A stretch of 64,000 nucleotides of DNA, from assembly GCF_905220365.1 (NCBI RefSeq), contig NC_061152.1:2717001-2781000 (forward strand), in the 5' to 3' direction. The notes beneath the pieces were generated by a model. The model was given only the letters and a program-made list of their open reading frames with translations. It did not search any database and was not told the DNA's origin. Positions within the stretch are counted from its first letter, which is position 1. Each line of letters begins with the position of its first letter. This stretch comes from Vanessa cardui (lineage: Eukaryota; Arthropoda; Insecta; Lepidoptera; Nymphalidae). Shown here in pieces: positions 44,895 to 56,465 of the stretch. The position numbers and the translations under genes are program-made.

Positions 44895-45232
44895 TGTCCC
44901 CTTACACAATGAAAAAAATAAGAGATAAGTAATAGCCCAGCAACCATAACACAATAGGAGATGGGCTACAATATTTAACCAATCGCAGCGCTTGAATACC
45001 TGCTACTATTTACGTGATGCTGTCAGTTATACGACACTTCGTTGAAAAAATGCCCTGCGATTGGCTGGTTATAAGAAATAAGAAACAAATTCCCACCGCG
45101 ACGGAAATTTTATTCTTATTTCTTATTTTTGAATTATGAATTGATTAACGGTGTTGCCATCGCTGGATTCCGCTATTCCTTATTCCTTATCTATTATACC
45201 TTTTTTATTAAATTGTGTAATGGGCCTAAGAT
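44895..45232. mobile_element. Palindromic MITE, copy 2
   Basis: Same termini and interior as 43341-43662, including the ccaatcgcag block. Confidence 0.6.
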
Positions 45233-45711
45233 ATCTTATAAAGTGTAGTAATGTTTCTCAAGTCGATAAAAAATTATCGTGGAAAGGAGCACCTTTCGAA
45301 TGAATAGATTTAAATCTTAAAATTTAACACATGAAATATTATTAATCATACATTTTATAATCTGTTACAAATTGTTCAGTCCTTAAAATAAAACAATGAA
45401 ATGGTATTTTCCCGCCATTTACGCACTTAAATCTATATATTAAATATAATATTATATCAAGAATAATTTGATGGACATTACATATTAATTTAACATTAAT
45501 TGACAATAATTATCATTAAATGACATATTGTTACATAAAATTTAATTTCACTTTTTTTTGTACTTGATGTACAAAGGCAGTAAATTATAAGTGATAAAAA
45601 AGGAGGTTCTATATATCGAGAATTATATATATCTTTGCTTTTTGGTGGGAATGATGGATGGGCTTATATTTTTGTTTCGATGTACAGAGTAGTCTGGATT
45701 TTATAAATATG

Positions 45712-45786
45712 ATAAAAAAGTAACTTCAGCATATTTTATTGATTTCTAATTGAAATCAATAAAATATGCTGAAGTTACTTTTTTAT
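45712..45786. repeat. Perfect inverted repeat (35-bp arms, 5-nt loop)
   Basis: Left arm 45712-45746, loop TAATT, right arm 45752-45786, no mismatch. Could fold as a long hairpin RNA or a cruciform. Confidence 0.9.
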
Positions 45787-46864
45787 ATGTTTAGAAAAGC
45801 AAATTTTTTTTATGTTGGTAATATCCTTGAATAAAAATTTGTAGAAAATTTTCCAGTAAAAAATCCAGTCTTTGATTCGGTAAAGTTTGGTAAGCTGAGT
45901 TCGGTAAAATTTGATCCTTAATTAAGATTTATTGAAAGTTTAGTAGGAAGAAAATTGAGTAATTAATCTTCCTTGCTACACTGCAACAGATTTGTTACTA
46001 GAGTTGGTCCCTTTATGAAAAATCACGTTTTATTTAGTTGCTTTTCTACACGTAAGCCTATAGATCTTGTATTTACCTCTTACTAAACCATATCCACTAA
46101 TATTTACTTTATAAATTTAAGGAATATTTAAATTTATAATGATCCCAGTTTTATTCTAGATATAAGTTAAATAATAAAAAATACATTTCTTAAATTCGCT
46201 AAGATCATTAAATAATAATTAATAGCAATTTTAATTACATTTCGCCATTCCATTCATTAGTCCAAAGATGTAAGATAAAATTAATAATTTAACTGCACGG
46301 GTGGGTTGGGATCTTAGCCCACTTTTCGAGTATTAATTCTTTGTTCAAATAATAAACGAATTTTGATACAATATTATTCTATAAGACACTTTTTAATCTG
46401 GGGGGGTCAGTATCTTATGGTGGGTTGGACCCACCCGATTATACGACTCGCGATTTAAGTAGGAATCAATCAATCATTAATAGTACAATCATTGACAATT
46501 ATAGAATGACATACAGCAATTAAACTATAGACGATTATTGTCATTAGTTTCAATGAACTGAGAAAGTATGAATCACAAATGTCTATATTAACACTTTTCA
46601 GGACAGTCAAAACTTATATATATTATAACAATTATACACTCAGTGGTAGGGCTTTGTACCAGCTCTTATAGGTACCACACTCATAAGATGTTCTACCACC
46701 AAACAACAGTACTATAGTTACAGATTCGATGATTGAGAGAGCGAGCCTATAAACTCCTTAATAACAGTTTAGTTGTGTTAGTGGTGGAATGTATATGGTG
46801 ACTTACCTTTAGGTAATTCATTACATGCCTAGAAACTTCCAGAAAGTGTTAATAATTAAACTTA

Positions 46865-47743
46865 CTACATATTAGCCGATTTATTTGTACTACACGTAGG
46901 ACAGTTTTTGATCTGATCTTCAAGAACAGCTACACGTTTTTGTAAATGCGTTATCGTCGCATCCTTTTGTTTCAATTGTACTTTCAACGTTGTAATTGAA
47001 TCTTCCAACGCCCCGTAGACAGCTTGCACTTCTGGCTGATAACTGAACACCTGGGGTGGGTCATCAAGACAGAAGAACTCCCTGACGACCGAATGATTTG
47101 GGAGCATGTGCAATATCGCGTTGACGAATGTCTGCAAACCCCTAACCCTCTCTTCGAGGAAGGCAGGTTGGAAATTGTCCCTAAACCAACGTTTCCCAGG
47201 CAACGGTAGGAGTAAGTTAGGCTGTTCGCTCTTTATACGATTGTATAACCTGACAAAATCAGTATACCTCCTAAACACAAGCCAGGATTGATCGCGTTTG
47301 TCATCTTCAACTTTCAACTTGTATATAGTAAACCTAGCCCTTTCTTCCATGACTTCATATCCAACTATCGGTATTCGAAGGGATTCGAACTTTTTAATTT
47401 CACTGCTATGGAGATTTAGGTCTACGTTGCTTATACTACTTTGTACAGTATGATTATTTCTATACGGATCTGTGATATTACCCATAGATTTATAATGGTT
47501 CCGGGCTTGTATAACAGATCTTGGTGATTCCAGGACTTCATTATCAGACTGTGTTGATTCTGTGTATCTCGACTTGTAGAAGTTGTTGAATTTCGTTATA
47601 GCATCCGGATTGGATCCATCTTCACTTGACGTCGATGATATCTCATTGTTCATACTGTCTCTCGGACAGTTTTCCTTTAAAGTTATTAATTTCGATTCGA
47701 TTTTTTGTACCGTTGCCATCTTTTGTACTTTATCTGTAATCAT
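46865..47743 (-). CDS. Snx16: Sorting nexin 16 homologue
   Basis: One coding exon, 284-292 aa. Residues about 122-228 are a PX domain: basic RRY at 158-160 for phosphoinositide binding, the polyproline LPLPGKRWFRDNF block, and FLEERVRGLQTFV; it ends in REFFCLDDPP, the phrase that marks SNX16. A coiled coil follows (about 240-280), then CPTC. SNX16 binds PI3P on early/late endosomes and sorts cargo; its coiled coil mediates oligomerisation. The ATG at 47743 lies across a good acceptor (cttatgattacag|ATAAAG), so the ATG at 47719 (MATVQKIESK) is likely the real start after a 5' non-coding exon. Length fits the family (human about 344, with a longer N-terminus). Confidence 0.9.
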   Translation of the reverse strand: MITDKVQKMATVQKIESKLITLKENCPRDSMNNEISSTSSEDGSNPDAITKFNNFYKSRYTESTQSDNEVLESPRSVIQARNHYKSMGNITDPYRNNHTVQSSISNVDLNLHSSEIKKFESLRIPIVGYEVMEERARFTIYKLKVEDDKRDQSWLVFRRYTDFVRLYNRIKSEQPNLLLPLPGKRWFRDNFQPAFLEERVRGLQTFVNAILHMLPNHSVVREFFCLDDPPQVFSYQPEVQAVYGALEDSITTLKVQLKQKDATITHLQKRVAVLEDQIKNCPTCSTNKSANM

Positions 47744-50253
47744 AAGATAATAATTTAACGAATCTATACAGATAATATAAATAGGATTTTATATTGTATA
47801 CACCCTCATATTTTGCAGTCTATTGAAATTTAAGAAGAAATAAAGGGAAGTAGAAAAATATAAGACTAGAAAAAGTAGAAAAATTAACAGAAAAAATCTT
47901 TAGATTTACATATATATAATATTTGACAGTACAACATCACAACAACATTAACAGCCTGTAAATTCTTCACGGCTGGGCTAAGGTTTGGAGCATTTTCCAC
48001 CATGCCACTCCAATACAGGCTAGAGGATACACATAAGGCAGAATTTCATTGAAATCAGACACATACAGGTTTCCTCATAATATTATCCTTACCACCAAGC
48101 ATAAGATGAATAAACACAAATTAAGCACATGAAAATTCAATGGTGCTTGTGTGCGATTGCTGTGTGCACTATGACTATGCATTAATAATTAGTATTTAGT
48201 GCATATCCAGTAAAATGATAAAAAATATGAACCCTATGGTAATAGCAACAATGTTTAATTTGCTTTACTCCTCTTGTGATATAAGGTATATGGTCGAACA
48301 CCATAATTTAATAAATTGGTTAAATCATTGTTTTATGGTCGTCATTTGAAATATGCAGCAATTCCGAGCCATACTTCGGTATGGCTATAAAACAATTATT
48401 TAACCAATTTATTAAATTTACTTTTATTAAGACAATCTAATACACTATATACCACAATTCTAGTTTCTAGCTTTTAAAGCTGGAGAAACAGAGTTCTGGA
48501 TACTATAACCAAAAGCTCAGAATTGGCAATGTATATACTATCTTGCAAAGGAAAGCTCAAAAACCGTTGGTTACAAGCTTTAATCCTTAACTATAGATAT
48601 ATTTGAGCCAAAGCTGATTATTAGGCTTCATTCCATCAAAATAAGGCTGACATGTCATAATAAACAAGCAATACGATGACCTCTGTGGTCGAGTGGTGTG
48701 TACAGCGGTTTTCATGGGTACGCCACTCTGAGGTCCCGGGTTCGATTCCTGGCCGAGTCAATGTATTTATCATTAATTTTCTGTAGTTTTGGGTCTGGGT
48801 GTTAGTGGTACCATTGTTACTTCTGATTTTCCATAACACAAGTGTTTTAGCTACTACATTGGGATCAGAGTAATGTATGTGATGTTGTCTCATATTTATT
48901 TATAACATCACAATTTAGATATAAAATAAACATTTATTAATTAACTTATTACTAATAAAAGTTGTTGTGATATCAAATATTAATTTCCTAGTATAAACTT
49001 TAAAGTATTAACTTAAAGTTCAACAAAGTGATGTCAACGAGAAATTAATGATTAATCCCACTCATATTATAAATTATTTTTACACATTTGGGTATAAACA
49101 GCTAGTCCACAGTTCCAATAAGCCTTCACATATTGGACGGCTAATCTCATTTGTAATTGAATTTGATTTAACAAAATTTGCATTTGAATCTATAATTTCG
49201 ATATAACATTTAGGTGGGTCGAACCCACCCTTGACTCTGTCGACGTTGTAATATATGGATTACTAAAATATTCCTTTGTCTAAGTACATAAATGTCACAT
49301 TTTAGAAAAATAAAATGTCATTTTATTTCTACCTTTAACACACAATTTAATAAAAAATAAAGAAATTCGATATAAATTTAAAAAATATATATTTAGTCTT
49401 TATGAATTCGAAATTCAATTAGGAATCCAAATTTTTTTTTTTATTTTTTCGTTGTCTAATTTGTTATATATTGTACACATTGAATGGATATTAGCAATGA
49501 GTAATAACCTTCACAGTATATTATAGGACAAGCCACTTACTTATTGTAGACTCCCAAATTAAGACAATTTGAATAGATTTATTTATGCCAATTTCTTTCT
49601 TCGCGTAACACACAGTAACGTATCATATATTTATGTTCTTTGTATATAAACAATAACATTTCAATAAGTTAGCACCTTTACTGATAAAAATATTAAACTT
49701 TAAGTATATTTATTATAGTTTATTGTAAACAATATTGAGATAATTATTAACGATGATAAAATCAAACAGCACCACAAAATGATATAAACTAAGAACCACA
49801 GACTAAATAATCTCTTTGTGCATTAATACGTAAACAATAATCATCGATATAAATATTGTGGTACATTTTATTATGCAACGGTCACACTATCAATATTCGT
49901 AAAAAGCTTACATTATGGTACCATGGCTTCGAGCAAGATCGAGCAAAAATTTTTTTCTACAATGACATTTAAAACCTTTAAATATACAATAAAAAAAAAT
50001 TAAATCCTTCCTAAAAAAAATAAAATTTATACACAAAGCTGGTATTATTATAATTAGAAATTGATTACATGTCTACTGTGAACGCTATAGGATAATGAAC
50101 ATTAAAAAATATATGCTGTAAGATTAAAGACAAAACAATGGTTAAATCGATTTACATTAGTATCGACCTATCTATTTATGAAGTAAAGTAACAGCCTGTA
50201 AATTTCCCACTGCTGGGCTAAGGCTTCCTCTCCCATTCAAGAGAGGGTTTGGA
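47744..50253. other. Upstream interval of SNX16
   Basis: Contains a decayed SINE-1 (47940-48180), an inverted repeat around 48305-48418, a SINE-2 (48665-48905) and AT-rich unique DNA. A 5' exon of SNX16 should lie here or further right but I cannot place it. Confidence 0.5.
48665..48905 (+). repeat. SINE-2, complete copy
   Basis: Head gacctctgtggtcgagtggt, box B GGGTTCGATTCC, body gggtctgggtgttagtggta, tail atttatttat. Confidence 0.7.
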
Positions 50254-52840
50254 CAGGCCCGCCGCTAGCTGTTTTGTCGCCCGCGTGCAATACCTATTAT
50301 GCCGCCCTTTTTTTCGCTGCAAATACGCATACCACTATTCCTCCACATGAGGTGGGGGGCGGGTTGTATACCTGCTAAAAAACCAACGTTAGCGACCCAC
50401 TCTGTCTTTTTGGAGGATGTTACGAAATCTTTTGTGCATACTACTGTGACGTCCTAACGGTAGGCTCACCTCTGCGAAGTTCCACTTCCTATGGAGTTCT
50501 CAGGGTACAGAAACCCCTAACCCCGGGACACTTATGGCGGGAAAGAGAAGACATCCATAGCGAATACCCCTTCTACTGGTCTTCTTCGGCGAAGCGGGTC
50601 AGCAACACTGTTCTCACGGTTCCGTAAGATAAGAACCTTGTTACGAGCATTAAGGGAGTCCAACCAAATAGGTGTATTTTCCGTCCAAGTACAGAATCAG
50701 CAAACAAATCCCATACCATTGCATCAAGGTGTGAGACGAGGGGACGTTATTTCCCCCAAATTGTTTACTAATTCAATGGAGGATATGTTCAAGACGCTGA
50801 ACTGGAAAGGACATGGCATCAACATCAATGGCGAATACATCTCTCACTTAAGATTTGCAGACGCTTGCTGATTCTTCTATGTGTATCGGCCTACGGATGA
50901 ACTTGGATAAAACCAAGGTCATGTTCAATGAACATGTTCTACCGGAAACGATTCCGAAGTTGTTCAAAAATCTATTTACCATGGGCAGACTTTGCGATTA
51001 GGTAGAAACAATCTTGAAGACGAGGTGAATAAAAGAATTCAGCTGGGTTGGGCCGCGTTTGGATAATTATGTCGAATCTTTACATCGTCGATGCCACAGT
51101 GCCTTAAGACGAAAGTCTTCAACCAGTGCGTCCTACCCGTCATGACATACGGAGCCGAAACGTGGAAGTGGGCGGGCCATATTTGTCGCAGAACCGATAA
51201 CCGTTGGGGAAAACGTGTTCTAGAGTGGAGACCGCGTCTCGGCAAACGTAGTGTAGGACGTCCTCGGGCACGGTGGAGTGACGACTTACGCAAGACGGCT
51301 GGTAGGAGCTGGATGCGAGGAGCCCAAGAACGATCTCAGTGGCGTGCAATTGGATAGGACTGGACATATCCAGCAGTGACCGGAAATGGGCTGTATTGGA
51401 TTAGATTTTTTTATTTACAATAAATAAAAAATACAATGCCATAGAGCGCACGCAGGCAAGGTGTTTGGTTTAGGAGGTCCTCCTACGTTGGCATTGATGA
51501 GCTTTAAGCTGAGTTGGACAAAATGTTGCACGAAGCTCCATCCAGGATGAGGCCCTGATCCTTCATATGTGCCTGCGCCTTAATTGCCGTCTCTTGGAGG
51601 GCGGTAGACGCTCCTCGAGGAGACCTCAGCATGGACCGTGGATTAGGAGGCCCTCCGTTTTAGTTAGAGAAACCATTAAGACCAGCATCTCGATTCGATC
51701 CACCGTGAGCAACACTCCGACTTTAGGGCCGCCATCTGAAAGGTTCGCCCCGTCACCGTGACACAACACACCCATCCCGGGTGAGGTCGGTGCCCGCAGG
51801 AGCCAGTCAAACCAACTTCAAACGCCGGACAAGTCGTCCATCGCCCCCTCCCAAAGGATCACCTGATCCTGGAGGTATGCCCCAACGGCCTTCTGAGATA
51901 GGAAGGCAACTCGTGATATCGAAATGGTCCTATGGTCTCGAAAGGAAGACGGCGAGCTTGAAGTCTAGCGAATATCTGCTGATGTTAAGTAAAAATATAA
52001 AGTATAAAACGCCAAAGTGTATAAATGTAAAATATAAAAAAGCCATGCCTTTGCCTATGAGCCCGTGGATGCCGTAAATTAAATTAAGAAAAAAAGAAAG
52101 GAAGACTATTGAAGTCGTTCGCCACGTCCGGTGATACCGTAAGGACTACGTTCCCTTGGACCACCGCCTCCATTGTCCTGGTCTTCAGGATGTTTTAGGG
52201 CATCGATGGTTGAATGACCCGCCCTTTTCCCCGGAAATAGCTCCCCGATCAGTCGCAGGAGATCTGGCGATAGTTATTCCATAACAGGAGCGCCGTATGT
52301 TCGGAGCTTCCCTCGCAAACCACGATAGGGCGCCCCTTTGCTCTCTGTTTACTTAACGCCTTTTCTAACTCTTTTTTTAACTGACGATGTGCAGCCCACA
52401 AGTGTACCTCTAAGTTTGCGTTGAGCACGTTGCGCCTGCGACAGCGAACGTATGCCCTCCGCGCCCGGTTTAACGGTGCCCGTAGCTCTGCTATTTCAAG
52501 CGACCACCAATATAACTTACGGCGTGATACCCTTCAAGCCGCCCTACGACAACGCCCTGCTACAAGTAACGGATACCTAATCTACCGATTGATAAGGAAG
52601 CTAAAGGGGATTCTCCTAACTTCGACAGTATTGTTTTTCATAGGATAACAGACGACGGACTTTTAACTTTACTGAGTGCGATATTTTTGGATGCTTTGAA
52701 TAATTTATTTTACTTAAGGATTTGTGGGAATTATAATAATGACTTGAATTAGGTACGTGATGTATTGCTCAATTCGCCGCCCCCTGGACGTGCCGCCCGC
52801 GTGCTGTGCACGCGTCGCACCCCCGCTTACGGCGGCCCTG
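50254..52840. mobile_element. hAT-like element, 2587 bp, carrying LINE debris
   Basis: Ends CAGGCCCGCCGCTAGC and inverse CAGGGCCGCCGTAAGC (about 14 of 16), flanked by perfect 8-bp GGTTTGGA (50246-50253, 52841-52848). Interior GC content is higher than the surroundings. It carries a decayed reverse transcriptase piece; no hAT transposase is seen, so it is non-autonomous. Confidence 0.75.
50600..51390 (+). pseudogene. Decayed LINE reverse transcriptase fragment
   Basis: 50638-50871 encodes LHQGVRRGDVISPKLFTNSM and HLRFAD, the RT active-site neighbourhood, broken just after FAD where the catalytic DD should be. 51091-51357 encodes the downstream part (CVLPVMTYGAETW joined directly to WAGHICRRTDNRWGKRVLEW), so an internal stretch is deleted. 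Stops and frameshifts lie between. Typical of insect endonuclease-RT LINEs. Confidence 0.75.
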
Positions 52841-53745
52841 GGTTTGGAACATATTCCACTACGCTGTTCCAATGCGGGTTGGTGGAAAGCACATGTGGCA
52901 AAATCAAAATTTCGATGAAATTAGACACATGCAGGTTTCCTCACGATGTTTTCCTTCACTGCCGAGCACAAGATGAATTATAAACACAAATTAAGCACAT
53001 ATTTATAGTGGTGCTTCCATGGTCTTGAACACGAAATCATCAGTTAAGATGCACGCGTTCTAACTATTGGGCCATCTCAGCTACCTATTATAAACTATTG
53101 TATTATATCCGAATGCAGCAAATATTAACAATTCACCCATTTAATAGTGTTTAACACATTGTTAGTACATTTGTCAGAAGAAATATTTTAATTATGTGGC
53201 TATTGCAATCCATTATATTAAGAAAACAAAATATATTCTTGCAATAATGTAAAATTGCCATGTCCCCTTAATTATCAATGGAATTAATATTTATGAATTA
53301 TCAAGAAAGCTTAAATAAAAGTTTTTATAGAACTTTTATATCTATATAAAAAAGTACAAAGAAACAAAAATAATCGAATTTCACTAAAAAAAATAATACA
53401 TTACATGATTGTTTACTTCATTTTACCATTTACCCATTATTTGTTTATAGTATGATTAACTCCATAACATTTTGGTTTACACTGCACAGTGCACACTGCA
53501 CATCCATCATTCATCTTTATTATGCAACTAGAAGGTAATGAAGGTAATAATATTTAAGATAATAGTTAAGGAATACTTTTGTTACGTTTTTATTCAAAAA
53601 TTGTACATTTCATTGTAAGGCAGTTTAAATATGACATATGCTAAATTGATTTTGAACGTTATTAAAAGTTGTAAAATTTGTTTATGAATAAGAATAACGT
53701 TTACGATTAATGACAATGTCAATGAAATGAAAATAAAAACAAACA

Positions 53746-54654
53746 ATGTCAGAACAGTCGGTTTTATCGAAAATAGTAACAATAACATGCAAACAGCAAG
53801 TCGTTCGAGCGGTACGATTCAACGTAGACGGTTCTTATTGTTTGACTTGTGGCGCTGATAAGAAAATAAAACTTTGGAACCCACACAGTCAAATATTACT
53901 CAAAACCTATGGAGGACACGCGAATGAAGTGCTCGATGCGGCCGGTTCCTGTGACAGTAGCCACATTGTATCGTGTAGTTCTGATAAATCTGTTATATTA
54001 TGGGACGTAACCACAGGACAACCTATACGGCGCTATAGAGGACACGCGAGCTCTGTAACATGCGTAAAGTTCAATGAGGAATCTACGATGGCTGTATCTG
54101 GATCCGTAGACAACACAGTATGTTTTTGGGACGTTATCAGTCGAAGGCAGGAGCCCGTTCAGATATTGAAAGATGCAAAGGACACTATAACCTCCATACA
54201 GGTTACGGACCATGAGGTATTAACTTCATCAGTGGATTGTCATATGCGTTTGTATGATATGCGTGTAGGAAAAATGCTCTCAGATTATATTGGTCATATA
54301 ATAACATATGGCAGCATGACACATGATGGCCAATGTTATATATTAAGCTGCACAGATAATACAATCAAATTGTTTGATAAGGATTCAGGAGAGTTATTAA
54401 ATACTTTTTCTGGTCATGATAGTAAAGACTTTTTATTAGAAAATGCAGTGAACGAAAAAGACAGCCACATTATCTCTGGTTCGGCAACTGGGGAGATATT
54501 TTATTGGGATTTAGTATCTAGTAGATGCACGCAAAAATTAGTTCAGGGATGTAAGCCGGTAGTGTCTTTGAGTCACCATCCAACAGATAATTATTTGTTA
54601 TCATCTAGTGAAGACGAGGTTGTTTTATGGGGTGTACCAAAGATGGATAATTAA
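53746..54654 (+). CDS. Wdr83: WDR83 / MORG1 homologue (WD40 protein)
   Basis: Intronless 302-residue ORF, close to the family length (human about 315). Seven WD40 repeats fill the protein, with GH...WD signatures at each blade: IKLWNPHSQ, VILWDVTTG, VCFWDVISR, IKLFDKDSG, IFYWDLVSS, VVLWGVP. The phrases GGHANEVLDAAGSCDSSHIV and SRRQEPVQ match WDR83. WDR83 is a scaffold for ERK signalling and is also found in spliceosomal C complex; here function is by homology. The start ATG is in a fair context (aacaATGTCA) and follows an in-frame-stop-rich leader. Confidence 0.94.
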   Translation: MSEQSVLSKIVTITCKQQVVRAVRFNVDGSYCLTCGADKKIKLWNPHSQILLKTYGGHANEVLDAAGSCDSSHIVSCSSDKSVILWDVTTGQPIRRYRGHASSVTCVKFNEESTMAVSGSVDNTVCFWDVISRRQEPVQILKDAKDTITSIQVTDHEVLTSSVDCHMRLYDMRVGKMLSDYIGHIITYGSMTHDGQCYILSCTDNTIKLFDKDSGELLNTFSGHDSKDFLLENAVNEKDSHIISGSATGEIFYWDLVSSRCTQKLVQGCKPVVSLSHHPTDNYLLSSSEDEVVLWGVPKMDN

Positions 54655-56465
54655 ATGTTAATAGACAATCTGTTTTTTTTTATAACCACAACTAAAATGT
54701 AATGTGTTCAAAGAAAACATATCTTTTGTGATGGCATTTTTGTGCACTATATTATATTTTTATAATTAATTGTCCCATAATAATAATCTTGATTAATTTT
54801 AGTTACGGTGGCATATATCATTGGAAACTAGGCTAACTTGGCTAACGGTCTACTAGAGGCAAACTAGTGCACAAGTGGTCAGACACATTTGTGCCGATTT
54901 CTTTCGTAATTAAATAGGACAGTAAATCCAAAACAACCATAATGAGTTCAGCGGAAGAAACGTCATGGAAGTTTTGTCACTTGATATTCAGAATATTTTA
55001 ACTGAAATCCCAAACATTTGATCAGTCCAATCTGGGATTTACCTAAACTTAAACCTGAAAATGAGGCTTTTTTTTTTCTATTTACAGATTTCAATGATCA
55101 AATACATATTATCTGTAGTAATATTTCTTGTTATTCGAAAAAAAGTCAAAGACCTAACGCGTCTAATTATTTTAGACCAAGAAAACAGAGTCTGGAGAGT
55201 TGGAAGTTGCAAACTCCTTATGTACAGTCAGAGTAAGAAAACCTTTGTCTGTTTTCAAATAAATTCCTTTATCAAGCCTTAAGCTCTTAGTACCTTTGGA
55301 ATCTAAAAATGAAATCATTGCGTCGCAATATGTCATTCTCGATCGGTAAAGCAGATTATCGCTCGTTCTGAGCACACGAAAATAGATCTTAAGGTGACGA
55401 ACCTTTTCTTACCCCGACTGTACTTTGAGGTACAACCATTCTTAGTTGTATTGACTATTAAATTTAAAGTGCAAAAAAATATTTTATGACCAAATTTAAG
55501 ACACCATTATTTCTTTTTTGGGTTTACCCTCAAGAGGATTAGGTGATGGTGGGGATTAGACACCCCCAATTCTCTTAAGTCAATGCTGTTATGCAATTTA
55601 TTTATTATATTCTACATTGAGTTGTATTAATGAATTACTTATCATGTTAAACATAATTAACGATATAACAGTAATATAATCTAGTAATATATATATATTT
55701 ATAACAAGGAAAATTCGGTTTCCCGCCAAAAAACGACGGGCGACACTGACATCCGCCACAGTTGAACAATGTATTACTAATAGCCACGTACCTACACGTT
55801 GGACCAATGTGATTTACGTTCATATTTCCTCACATATTGTTAACATCATGTTTTAAAACGACGCAGCAACCCATGTATTATGAAACGTACAGACCTTACA
55901 AGACCTTACCTGGTGTTTAAAATATCGAATTGAGTTCATATATATTAATGCTGACTTTCCAAACTTTAAGCAACTTATAATAGAACGTCTGAAAGTGAAA
56001 GTAAAACATAAATATATTTTGTTGTTATTGTTAGCGTCAATATTTTTGCATAGTAATAAATCAGAATTCAGATGGTAACAGAGTGCAAACGTTCGCGGTT
56101 TTGTTTATAAAATTTAGGCACACGAATCGCAGTTATTATTCCATAATCATAAAAAGAATTAATAACTTTCGTTGAATTTATTTCGCAACTCGGAGTTTTA
56201 ATGATATGAAAAAAAAAACACTTCTCGTATTACTTATTTTATGAATAGAGTTATTAAATTACTTTTCAATTTATTCAGATAATTTATCGAATTTTTACAC
56301 TTTACAGCATTCTCTCAAAGTAGGTTAAAATCCACAGATAAACAAGAAACAGTTTACCAAAAGCAACTTACATATGTCAAAGTGCGTCATCCCGCTCTGC
56401 GCTGCATTTACAAAAACAGTGAAAAATCTTACATTTTTTATAAATGAGAGACATAATAAGAAGAA
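54655..56465. other. Interval between WDR83 and gene C
   Basis: AT-rich; contains one M3 MITE (55225-55420). Gene C's promoter should lie at its right end; a short out-of-frame ATG (56444) precedes the start. Confidence 0.5.
55225..55420. mobile_element. MITE family M3, complete short copy
   Basis: CAGTCAGAGTAAGAAAACC to ...TTCTTACCCCGACTG with TA on both sides (55223-55224, 55421-55422). Confidence 0.7.

Larger units (their letters stand above)
40463..46864. other. Gene-free interval between gene B and SNX16
   Basis: About 6.4 kb of AT-rich DNA. It holds an R3 copy (41150-41315), an 8-bp-TSD MITE, two palindromic MITEs, one Helitron-like element and a perfect hairpin, each listed. I see no ORF with protein-like composition. 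The 3' UTR of SNX16 must occupy the right edge. Confidence 0.6.
50190..53095 (-). repeat. SINE-1 split by a hAT-like element
   Basis: Inverse SINE-1 from acagcctgtaaatttcccac (50190) to gagagggtttgga (50253), resuming at ggtttggaacatattccac (52841) and ending in its tRNA-like head at about 53095. Confidence 0.75.

Noticed and set aside
46310..46440. Recurrent gtgggttgg/acccaccc palindromic words near 46.3 kb and 49.2 kb.
   Set aside because: Short, few copies and no boundaries; not enough to call an element.
51039..51367. Minus-strand ORFs rich in Arg/Ser over the LINE fragment.
   Set aside because: Shadows of the decayed reverse transcriptase on the plus strand.
51567..52077. Two ORFs (64 and 98 aa) downstream of the RT fragment.
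   Set aside because: Low-complexity translation of GC-richer repeat DNA inside the hAT-like element; no recognisable domain.
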